From positions 1 to 5,952 of the forward strand of contig JAKLHH010000522.1 in assembly GCA_022710245.1 (NCBI GenBank): a DNA stretch of 5,952 nt, in the 5' to 3' direction. This DNA is from Myxococcota bacterium. GTDB taxonomy: Bacteria; Myxococcota; Polyangia; GCA-2747355; JAKLHH01. Under the pieces are notes generated by a model. That model saw nothing but the letters and a program-made list of their open reading frames with translations. It was not told the DNA's origin and did not search any database. Made by a program: the position numbers and the translations under genes. Shown one piece after another: positions 1 through 5,188 of the stretch. Position 1 is the stretch's first letter. Every line of letters starts with the position of its first letter.

Positions 1-268
1 CTCGTCCTCCGCAGCTGCTCACGCGCACGGAGCCCGGGAGCTGGTCGTGCGCTCGGGCCACTCGGCCTCAGACCTCATGAGGAGAGAGCGCCGGGCGCGC
101 CGCACGACGGGGGCCGATTCGCCGAGCGTTCATCGCCGGGGCGAAGCACAGGCTCCTGGCGCTCGCCGAGGGTCTTCGGCCGACTGGCCCGAGCTTGAAG
201 ACGGGCGTCGGACCTTCGACGCATAGAAAGGGAGGGGGGGAAGGGAGGGGGAAGGAAGCGGGAGGGAG
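1..268. other. Left edge, no recognisable gene
   Basis: I read this stretch in all six frames and find no protein I recognise. Some frames stay open for 60-75 codons, for example one plus-strand frame that is open from base 2 to a TAG at 224-226. Their codons do not keep the strong G/C third-position bias of the real genes, and the peptides are low-complexity Arg/Ala/Gly/Ser mixtures of the kind any GC-rich DNA gives. A decayed gene end or the edge of a neighbouring gene outside the window cannot be excluded. The last 44 bases are the purine tract listed separately. Confidence 0.5.
225..268 (+). other. Long polypurine G-rich tract with G-quadruplex potential
   Basis: Bases 225-258 are 34 purines in a row, followed by a single C at 259 and nine more purines. 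G runs of three or more lie at 230-232, 234-240, 243-245, 247-251, 260-262 and 264-266, with mostly one- or two-base A linkers, so four or more G-tracts are available for a quadruplex. The tract begins right beside the stop codon of the minus-strand acyltransferase (269-271). For that gene the G-rich strand is the template and the transcript would be C/U-rich. A role in transcript ending, either by polymerase stalling or as a C-rich Rho loading region, is inference. There is no classical hairpin with a U-tract here. Confidence 0.7.
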
Positions 269-1183
269 CTACCCGAGCACGAACCTGCGTCGCGTGGAGG
301 CGAGGTCGTCGAGCGCGTCCTGCATCGTCGCGCGCACCCTCTCGAAGCAGCGCTCCACGATGATCGGGTCGTCCGCCGCCTCGGGAGGCTCACCGAGCTC
401 GATCCGCGGCAGCACGCGTACGCGGACCTTGGTCGGCAGCGGCAGCGAGAAGATGCCGGCCGGGTTGAGCCCGAAGGGGAAGCCGAGCGCGAGCGGCACG
501 GTCTTGATGCGCAGGAACCGCGCGAAGCCGAAGAGCTCCGCCGTGCGCCGCCCGTCGTTCAGCATCACGAAGACCTCGTGCGCCCCGACGCTCACCACCG
601 GGACGATCGGCGCGCTGTGCTTGAGCGCGGTGCGGATGAACCCGCGCCGCTTGCCGAAGGTGATCCGATGCCGTTCGCGGTAGGGCTTCAGCGCGTCGAG
701 GTCGCCGCCCGGGCAGACCATCAGCGGGAAGCCCGCGTCGAGCACCGTCGCGGCGTTCTCACGCGTCGCCGGCACGGCCCCTGCGGCGCTGAGCAGGTCC
801 CCCAGCCCTGGGATGGGGAACGCGAACGTGTGCATCAGCCCGTAGGCTGGCGTCTCGAGCCCGAAGCGCCGCCAGAACGCCACCATCAGCGCCCAGAGGT
901 CGGGCATGAAGACGCCGCCGTTGTGCGTCGCCGTGACGAGCGCGCGCCCCTCGGTCATGTGCTCGATGCCCTCGACCTCGGCGCGGTAGTAGCGGTCCAC
1001 GACGAACGACATCAGGGGGAAGACCTTCCGGATCAGCGCGGGGTCGCGTCGGGCGAGGAGGTCCGGGAGCGCCGCGGGCCGCTCGACGACGCGAAGGTGC
1101 GGGGGACGGGGTGGTGTGGGCGCTACGCGCTGGGCCGCGGGTGCCGGCATCACGGCCCGCAGCTGCTGCCTCGGGTTGATCAA
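269..1183 (-). CDS. Lysophospholipid acyltransferase-like (PlsC/MGAT-like) acyltransferase
   Basis: This 304-residue protein belongs to the glycerolipid/lysophospholipid acyltransferase superfamily, which moves an acyl chain from acyl-CoA or acyl-ACP to a hydroxyl of a lipid acceptor, usually at the inner membrane. The catalytic block is visible as His87 and Asp95 in THNGGVFMPD. The His-to-Asp spacing is wide, as in the monoacylglycerol-acyltransferase-like branch, and unlike the HX4D of classical PlsC. Further family blocks are PGGDLDALK (158-166), RRGFIRTAL (179-187) and APIVPVVS (191-198). The first 40 or so residues are Pro/Ala/Arg-rich and probably disordered. The start is TTG. It is supported by AAGGAGG ten bases upstream, while the in-frame ATG at codon 12 (1148-1150) has no comparable ribosome site. 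The gene is divergent from the TetR gene, which may control it. The acceptor lipid cannot be told; phospholipid, wax/triacylglycerol or another lipid are all possible. Confidence 0.88.
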   Translation of the reverse strand: MINPRQQLRAVMPAPAAQRVAPTPPRPPHLRVVERPAALPDLLARRDPALIRKVFPLMSFVVDRYYRAEVEGIEHMTEGRALVTATHNGGVFMPDLWALMVAFWRRFGLETPAYGLMHTFAFPIPGLGDLLSAAGAVPATRENAATVLDAGFPLMVCPGGDLDALKPYRERHRITFGKRRGFIRTALKHSAPIVPVVSVGAHEVFVMLNDGRRTAELFGFARFLRIKTVPLALGFPFGLNPAGIFSLPLPTKVRVRVLPRIELGEPPEAADDPIIVERCFERVRATMQDALDDLASTRRRFVLG

Positions 1184-1193
1184 CGGTCCTTGC

Positions 1194-1200
1194 CCTCCTT
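1194..1200 (-). promoter_or_regulatory. Strong ribosome binding site of the acyltransferase
   Basis: On the minus strand this reads AAGGAGG, a near-perfect complement of the 16S rRNA 3' end, ten bases before the TTG at 1183-1181. It decides the start in favour of TTG rather than the ATG eleven codons later. Confidence 0.7.
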
Positions 1201-1240
1201 GTTCGGCGTCCGCCCGAAAGCGACCGCAGTGTCGTCTTCC

Positions 1241-1269
1241 AGTATGGCGGACAGATCAGTGACCTTCAA
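1241..1269 (-). promoter_or_regulatory. Candidate sigma-70-type promoter of the acyltransferase
   Basis: On the minus strand TTGAAG (1269-1264) and CATACT (1246-1241) are separated by exactly 17 bases, each matching the consensus at four of six positions. Transcription would start near 1234 and give a leader of about 50 bases carrying the strong ribosome site. This is a sequence match only. High-GC bacteria often tolerate weaker boxes, so other starts are possible. Confidence 0.4.
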
Positions 1270-1338
1270 CCCACAAAAACCGACCTACATGTCACCATCG
1301 TTCGCGACAAGCTCGCCCTCATCGCAGAGCGTCCGCAG

Positions 1339-1375
1339 GACGCGAGGGGGGCGAGTTCCCCCCCTTGGTCGCGTC
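1339..1375. repeat. Long imperfect inverted repeat in the divergent promoter region
   Basis: The left arm GACGCGAGGGGGG (1339-1351) pairs with CCCCCC (from 1358) plus TCGCGTC (1369-1375). There is a six-base loop CGAGTT (1352-1357) and a four- to five-base bulge around TTGG (1365-1368). The outer seven bases and the inner six both match perfectly. The repeat overlaps the candidate -35 box of the TetR gene. No T-tract follows it, so a Rho-independent terminator is unlikely. A regulator binding site or a structure affecting transcription toward tetR are possible readings. Confidence 0.55.
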
Positions 1376-1394
1376 GGAGTCGCTATGGTATAGA
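1365..1394 (+). promoter_or_regulatory. Candidate promoter of the TetR-family gene
   Basis: TTGGTC (1365-1370) and TATAGA (1389-1394) are separated by 18 bases, with three and four consensus matches respectively. Transcription would begin near 1401, leaving only about 16 bases before the TTG start. The -10 box lies in the most AT-rich part of this area. The -35 is weak and lies within the inverted repeat at 1339-1375, so the assignment is tentative. Confidence 0.3.
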
Positions 1395-1416
1395 GGGGTC
1401 CGACCTGTGAGGTACC

Positions 1417-2082
1417 TTGTCAAGCAGTGACCATACGAACGAGAAGGGCGAGGGAGAAGGCCTCGACCGCCGCCGCCAGCCCAAGCAGTCGCGGAGCGTC
1501 GAGACCTTCAACTCCATCCTGGAAGCCGCCGCGGCGCTCTTCGAGTCGCGTGGCTACGAGCCGACCACGACCCACCAGATCGCCGGCGAGGCCGGCGTCT
1601 CCGTGGGCGCCCTCTACCGCTACTTTGACGACAAGGAAGCGATCCTGAAGGAGCTCTACGTCCGCGAGCACTCGCGGATGCGAGAGCGCATCCTCAAGGG
1701 CTTCACGCTCACCGACCTGGTCACGCAGGATCTCAAGCAGCTCGTCCGCAAGGCCATGGTGCTCGCGTTCTCCATCTTCTCCGAGCGGCCGGCCCTCCGC
1801 CGCGTGCTCTCCGAGCAGTCGCGGAAGATCCCCGAGCTCGAGACGATCCGGCGCTCGCAGGAGGATGAGATCCACCAGGCGGTTCGCCAGATCCTGACCG
1901 CCGCCCCGGGCGTCGCCGTGCCCGACAAGGAGATCGGCGCCTACCTGGTCACGCTCTTCATGGACTCGCTGATCGACGACTACACGCTGTACCGCAAGGA
2001 ACACTCGGCCTTCGACCAGGAGCGCATCATCGCGGCCGCCTCCGACTTCATCCAGAGCTACCTGCTCGGCCGGCGCGACTGA
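1417..2082 (+). CDS. TetR/AcrR-family transcriptional regulator
   Basis: This 221-residue protein is a one-component repressor-type regulator. A TetR N-terminal DNA-binding domain occupies about residues 27-77, beginning with the helix ETFNSILEAAAALFESRGYE. Its helix-turn-helix covers about 52-71: THQIAGEAGVSVGALYRYF, followed by DDKEAIL. The remaining 140 residues are helical and form the dimerisation and ligand domain, which gives no clue to the ligand. The first 24 residues are charged and probably disordered. The start is TTG at 1417: an in-frame TGA at 1408-1410 rules out anything upstream, and no other start codon comes before the HTH. GAGG at 1409-1412 is only four bases from the TTG, a poor spacing. 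Length is normal for the family. The gene is divergent from the acyltransferase, a typical layout for a regulator and its target, and lies 90 bases before hemE on the same strand. Regulation of either neighbour is inference. Confidence 0.93.
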   Translation: MSSSDHTNEKGEGEGLDRRRQPKQSRSVETFNSILEAAAALFESRGYEPTTTHQIAGEAGVSVGALYRYFDDKEAILKELYVREHSRMRERILKGFTLTDLVTQDLKQLVRKAMVLAFSIFSERPALRRVLSEQSRKIPELETIRRSQEDEIHQAVRQILTAAPGVAVPDKEIGAYLVTLFMDSLIDDYTLYRKEHSAFDQERIIAAASDFIQSYLLGRRD

Positions 2083-2108
2083 CGTCCGGGGGCGGTGGAC
2101 GCAGGGCC

Positions 2109-2133
2109 GTGGTGGGCTAGGTTTGTGGTGGGC
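2109..2133 (+). repeat. Short direct repeat upstream of hemE
   Basis: GTGGTGGGC occurs at 2109-2117 and again at 2125-2133, a 16-base period, in the 90-base gap between tetR and hemE. It could be a pair of protein-binding half-sites, or chance in G-rich DNA. I see no convincing -35/-10 pair in this gap, so hemE may be read from the tetR promoter. Confidence 0.35.
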
Positions 2134-2172
2134 CAAGTTCAGGGTCTCTGCACGCGGACCCCGCGAGGGAAG

Positions 2173-3234
2173 ATGAGTCGCCTCACCCGCTTCGTCGATG
2201 CCTGCTATCGCCGCCCCACCGACTGCACGCCGATCTGGCTGATGCGGCAGGCGGGTCGCTACCAGGCGTCCTACCGTGCGCTGCGCGCCGGCATCCCCTT
2301 CCTCGAGCTCTGCAAGACGCCCGAGCTCGCCGCCAAGGTGACGGTGAACGCCGTCGAGGAGACGGGCGTCGACGCCGCCATCATCTTCTCCGACATCCTG
2401 ATCGCCGTGGAGGCGATGGGGGCGCCGCTGGAGCTGAGCGAGGCGGGCCCCAAGCTCACCTCGCCCGTGCGCGACCGCCACGCGGTGGAGGCGCTCTGCG
2501 TCCCCGACCCGACGGAGACCGTCCCCTTCCTCCTCGAGGCGGTGCGCCAGACCCGCGCCGCGCTGCGGGACGTGGTGCCGCTGATCGGCTTCGCCGGAGC
2601 GCCGCTGACCCTGGCCTCGTACCTGGTCGAGGGCGGCCACTCGAAGACCTACGCCAACCTGCGGCGGCTGCTCTTCGCGGCGCCGGAGACCGCGCACCAG
2701 CTGATGGACAAGCTCGCGCGCACCGTGCTGCTGCAGCTGCGAGCGCAGGTGGAGGCCGGCTGCCAGGCCGTGCAGCTCTTCGACTCCTGGGGCGGGATCC
2801 TCAGCCCGCTCGACTACCGCGCCTTCGTGCTCCCCTACCTGAAGCAGATCTTCGAGGGGCTCGCCGGGCTCGGGGTGCCGCGCATCCTCTTCGCGACCGG
2901 CGCCGCGACGGTGCTCGAGCTGATGCGCGAGAGCGGGGCGGAGGTGATCGGGGTGGACTGGCGCATCGACCTCGACGAGGCGCGCCGTCGCCTCGGCCCC
3001 GGGGTCGCGGTGCAGGGCAACCTCGACCCGGGCTGCCTCTTCATGGAGCCGCCGGCGCTCGAGGCACGCGCGCGCCTGGTCCTCGACCAGGCCGGCGAGG
3101 AGCCCGGCTTCATCTTCAACCTCGGGCACGGGGTGCTCCCGGAGACGCCGCCGGAGAACGTCCGCTTCCTCGTCGAGGCGGTGCACCGGCTCTCGGCCCG
3201 GCCCGCAGCCACCGCCGGGGCGGGGAGGCCCTGA
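2173..3234 (+). CDS. hemE: Uroporphyrinogen decarboxylase
   Basis: HemE removes four acetate carboxyl groups from uroporphyrinogen III to give coproporphyrinogen III, a cytosolic cofactor-free step of haem synthesis. The 353-residue protein has the usual length and the hallmark N-terminal motif MRQAGRY (24-30) with substrate-binding Arg25 and Arg29. It also has FSDIL (72-76) with the catalytic Asp74, Tyr150 in LASYLVEGG, Ser205 in FDSWGG, and His319 in the C-terminal NLGHG motif. I chose the ATG at 2173 because family members begin just before the RFVDACYRRP-like segment, and a GAGG (2165-2168) lies four bases upstream. A GTG at 2095 would add 26 residues without family counterpart. The stop overlaps the hemN start by one base, so the two genes are translationally coupled and supply consecutive pathway steps. 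Nothing suggests loss of function. Confidence 0.97.
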   Translation: MSRLTRFVDACYRRPTDCTPIWLMRQAGRYQASYRALRAGIPFLELCKTPELAAKVTVNAVEETGVDAAIIFSDILIAVEAMGAPLELSEAGPKLTSPVRDRHAVEALCVPDPTETVPFLLEAVRQTRAALRDVVPLIGFAGAPLTLASYLVEGGHSKTYANLRRLLFAAPETAHQLMDKLARTVLLQLRAQVEAGCQAVQLFDSWGGILSPLDYRAFVLPYLKQIFEGLAGLGVPRILFATGAATVLELMRESGAEVIGVDWRIDLDEARRRLGPGVAVQGNLDPGCLFMEPPALEARARLVLDQAGEEPGFIFNLGHGVLPETPPENVRFLVEAVHRLSARPAATAGAGRP

Positions 3235-4715
3235 TGGCGGGCGGCCCCAGCGAGCGAGGCGGCCCGGGCCCCGCCTCGTCCCGGAGCGTCCCGCGGGGGC
3301 TCGAGGACCGAGGCCCCGCGACCTCCGACTCCGCCACGCTCGAGGGTGTCGATCCGGCGCTGTTGCTCCGGCTCTCGCGCCCCGGCCCGCGCTACACCAG
3401 CTACCCGACCGCCCCCGAGTGGAGCGAGCAGGTGGGGCGCGCCGAGCTGATGGAGCACCTCCGCCGCGCGGACGCGGCCGGCCCGACGGCGCCGCTCTCG
3501 CTCTACTTCCACATCCCCTTCTGCCGCGAGATGTGCACCTACTGCGGCTGCAACGTGGTCGTCGCGCGCCGCCCCGAGCGCGCGGACCGCTACCTCGAGC
3601 ACCTCGACCGCGAGCTCGAGCTGGCGACCGCGCTGCTCCCGAGCCGGCGGACGGTCAGCCAGCTCCACCTCGGCGGCGGCACGCCGACCTTCCTCGACGA
3701 GCCGCGCCTCGAGCGCCTGTGGGGGTCGATCACGAGGCGCTTCCAGGTCCAGGGCGGCGCCGAGGTCGCGCTGGAGGTGGACCCGGTCGTCACCACCACC
3801 GGCCAGCTGGACCTCCTGCGCCGCCTCGGCTTCAACCGCGTCAGCATGGGGGTGCAGGACTTCACCCCCGAGGTGCAGGAGTACGTGGGCCGCATCCAGC
3901 CGGTGGAGCTCACGCGCCGGCTCTACGAGCACGCGCGCGCGCTCGGCTTCCGCGGCATCAACTTCGACCTCATCTACGGGCTCCCCAAGCAGCGGCTGGA
4001 GACCTTCCGCCGCACGCTGGAGACCGTGATCGAGCTCGGCCCCGACCGCGTGGCGGTCTTCAGCTACGCTCACGTGCCCTGGATGCGCCCGCACCAGCGT
4101 CGCTTCGACGAGGCGCTGCTGCCGCAGCCGGTGGAGAAGTTCCAGCTCTTCGCGCTCGCGCACCGGCTCTTCCTGGAGGCGGGCTACCTGCAGATCGGGA
4201 TGGACCACTTCGCGCGGCCCGACGACGAGCTCGCGCAGGCGCGCCTGGAGCGACGGCTGAAGCGCAACTTCCAGGGCTACACGGTGAACCCGGCCGACGA
4301 CATCCTCGCCTTCGGCATCACCGGCATCGCCGACGTGCAGGGCTGCTACGCCCAGAACGTGAAGACCCTCTCGCGCTACTACCGCGAGCTCGACGAGGGG
4401 CTGCTCCCCGTCGAGCGAGGCTGGGTGCTCAGCGACGACGACCGCCTGCGGCGCCGCGTGATCAACGAGATCATGTGCAACTTCTTCGTCGACCTCGACG
4501 CGGTCTGCGCGCCGCTCGGACTGCGCGGTGAGGACCGCTTCGCCGAGGAGCTCGCGGCGCTCCGAGAGGCGGAGGAGAGCGGGCTGGTCCAGCGCAGCGG
4601 CGCCAACCTCGAGCTCACCACGCTGGGGCGGGTGCTGGTCCGCAACGTGGCGATGGTCTTCGACCCCTACCTGAAGCGGCGGACAGGCGGGCAGACCTTC
4701 TCGCGCACGATCTGA
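3234..4715 (+). CDS. hemN: Oxygen-independent coproporphyrinogen III oxidase (radical SAM)
   Basis: HemN decarboxylates two propionate side chains of coproporphyrinogen III to vinyl groups, giving protoporphyrinogen IX. It uses a [4Fe-4S] cluster and S-adenosylmethionine and needs no oxygen. Visible motifs are PGPRYTSYPT (50-59), the cluster motif with Cys97, Cys101 and Cys104 plus Cys106, and Tyr91 before it in LYFHIPFC. SAM-site elements follow: GGGTPT (147-152), EVDP (181-184), MGVQD (205-209) and IYGLPKQ. Further HemN marks are GMDHFARPDDELA (from 322), RNFQGYT (344-350), CYAQN and the C-terminal FSRTI. These separate true HemN from the HemW look-alikes. At 493 residues it is longer than the E. 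coli enzyme. The surplus is a Gly/Pro/Ser/Arg-rich N-terminus of about 35 residues. The start is set by TGATG coupling to hemE and by GGGGAGG five bases upstream. No protoporphyrinogen oxidase gene follows. Confidence 0.97.
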   Translation: MAGGPSERGGPGPASSRSVPRGLEDRGPATSDSATLEGVDPALLLRLSRPGPRYTSYPTAPEWSEQVGRAELMEHLRRADAAGPTAPLSLYFHIPFCREMCTYCGCNVVVARRPERADRYLEHLDRELELATALLPSRRTVSQLHLGGGTPTFLDEPRLERLWGSITRRFQVQGGAEVALEVDPVVTTTGQLDLLRRLGFNRVSMGVQDFTPEVQEYVGRIQPVELTRRLYEHARALGFRGINFDLIYGLPKQRLETFRRTLETVIELGPDRVAVFSYAHVPWMRPHQRRFDEALLPQPVEKFQLFALAHRLFLEAGYLQIGMDHFARPDDELAQARLERRLKRNFQGYTVNPADDILAFGITGIADVQGCYAQNVKTLSRYYRELDEGLLPVERGWVLSDDDRLRRRVINEIMCNFFVDLDAVCAPLGLRGEDRFAEELAALREAEESGLVQRSGANLELTTLGRVLVRNVAMVFDPYLKRRTGGQTFSRTI

Positions 4716-4717
4716 CA

Positions 4718-4731
4718 CCGTCGCGCGACGG
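4718..4731. repeat. Perfect 14-bp palindrome just after the hemN stop
   Basis: CCGTCGCGCGACGG is a perfect palindrome two bases past the hemN TGA. It could fold as a five-base-pair stem with a GCGC loop. No T-run follows, so it is at best a weak pause or RNA-end signal. Because this DNA is so GC-rich, chance is a real alternative. Confidence 0.35.
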
Positions 4732-4956
4732 GCGAGGACGTCCTGCGCTGCGAGGTCACGACGCCTGGGCGCACCCTGCGCTGCGGCTACGAGATCCTCG
4801 AGCCGAGCCTCGATGACCACGACGACGCGCTGGCTGTTCGTCGCCTGCTATCTCGAGGTGCTGACCGACCACTACCACGCTCGCGCCGTCGACGAGGTGG
4901 TCTTCTTCCCGCGCTCGCGGCCCTCGGAGACGACGTCGATCCCTTACCCGCGGTGA
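4728..4956 (+). pseudogene. Probable decayed coding remnant, frame-shifted, unknown family
   Basis: After the hemN stop the same frame has a run of about 34 codons (4728 to about 4830) of which all but two end in G or C. It gives a plausible peptide including CEVTTPGRTLRCGYEILEP. From about 4830 that frame loses its G/C third positions, while the next frame takes over. The new frame runs from an ATG at 4813 to a TGA at 4954-4956: 47 codons, only three ending in A or T, beginning MTTTTRWLFVACYLEVLTDH. The simplest reading is one old gene broken by an indel near 4813-4832. Alternatives are a genuine 47-residue small protein (no good ribosome site is seen before the ATG) or a sequencing error. 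I recognise neither peptide. Neither piece aligns with the neighbouring genes. Confidence 0.3.
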
Positions 4957-4974
4957 GGCGGCGCGCGGCGCCAC

Positions 4975-5030
4975 GAGGAGGAGGCGAGCGGTCGTGGAGC
5001 GGAGCGGCGCCAGCCTCGAGCTCACCACGC
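4975..5030 (+). repeat. Partial duplicate of the hemN 3' coding region
   Basis: Bases 5003-5030 match hemN 4596-4623 at 27 of 28 positions and encode the same peptide, RSGASLELTT against RSGANLELTT. Weaker similarity runs upstream to about 4975, against hemN around 4566-4595, with two bases missing. Downstream there is a possible faint echo, with an ATCGAC at 5065-5070 placed almost exactly where hemN has its TTCGAC. A stretch this similar cannot be chance, so part of a hemN-like tail was copied here and has partly decayed. A GTG at 4994 with GAGGAGGAGG upstream opens a frame through this copy, but it runs into the 17-bp repeats and I do not treat it as a gene. Confidence 0.7.
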
Positions 5031-5079
5031 GGGCGTTCAGCGTCCACCGGCCTCGCCCGCCGCCATCGACAAGGCCTAC

Positions 5080-5188
5080 GGGCGCGATCAGTCTGCGGGC
5101 GCGATCAGTCTGCGGGCGCGAGCAGTCTGCGGGCGCGAGCAGTCTGCGGGCGCGAGCAGTCTGCGGGCGCGAGCAGTCTACGGGCGCG
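5080..5188. repeat. 17-bp tandem repeat, six full units plus a partial
   Basis: Six head-to-tail units lie at 5080-5096, 5097-5113, 5114-5130, 5131-5147, 5148-5164 and 5165-5181, with a seven-base partial unit to 5188. The majority unit is GGGCGCGAGCAGTCTGC. Units 1 and 2 have GATCAG in place of GAGCAG, and unit 6 ends CTAC instead of CTGC. Each majority unit contains the small inverted repeat GCAG-T-CTGC. Since 17 is not a multiple of three, all frames rotate through the array. There are no spacers of unique sequence, so this is not a CRISPR array. The right end runs into the 3' end of the toxin gene. Such arrays usually vary in copy number by slippage. Confidence 0.97.

Noticed and set aside
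578..1393. Plus-strand 271-codon frame opposite the acyltransferase
   Set aside because: The minus strand carries the acyltransferase catalytic blocks. The plus-strand peptide is Arg/Glu/His-rich antisense noise and lacks a credible start.
2083..2101. CGTCC...GGACG hairpin just after the tetR stop as a terminator
   Set aside because: It has only five base pairs with a nine-base loop and no T-tract, which is not persuasive in GC-rich DNA.
2096..2123. TGGACG-16-TAGGTT as a hemE promoter
   Set aside because: The -10 matches the consensus at only three positions and the -35 lacks the key second T; not enough to list.
2142..2161. GGGTC...GACCC hairpin before the hemE ribosome site as an attenuator
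   Set aside because: A five-base stem with a ten-base loop is too weak and too easily due to chance; no alternative pairing partner was seen.
2095..2172. GTG start that would lengthen HemE by 26 residues
   Set aside because: The added residues have no counterpart in HemE proteins, and the ATG at 2173 has its own ribosome site and the family's usual N-terminus.
1420..3186. Very long minus-strand open frame (588 codons) opposite tetR and hemE
   Set aside because: It is a shadow of high-GC genes: its peptide is a monotonous Arg/Glu/His/Leu mix, and the plus strand carries clear TetR and HemE motifs over the same bases.
3419..4531. Plus-strand 370-codon frame inside hemN
   Set aside because: It is an out-of-frame Ala/Arg/Pro-rich translation of hemN and has no domain features.
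2835..4820. Very long minus-strand open frame (661 codons) opposite hemE and hemN
   Set aside because: Same reason: the opposite strand encodes HemE and HemN with all catalytic motifs, and the antisense peptide has no recognisable domain.
5080..5188. Possible CRISPR array
   Set aside because: The units are contiguous 17-mers with no unique spacers and no cas genes nearby, so it is a plain tandem repeat.
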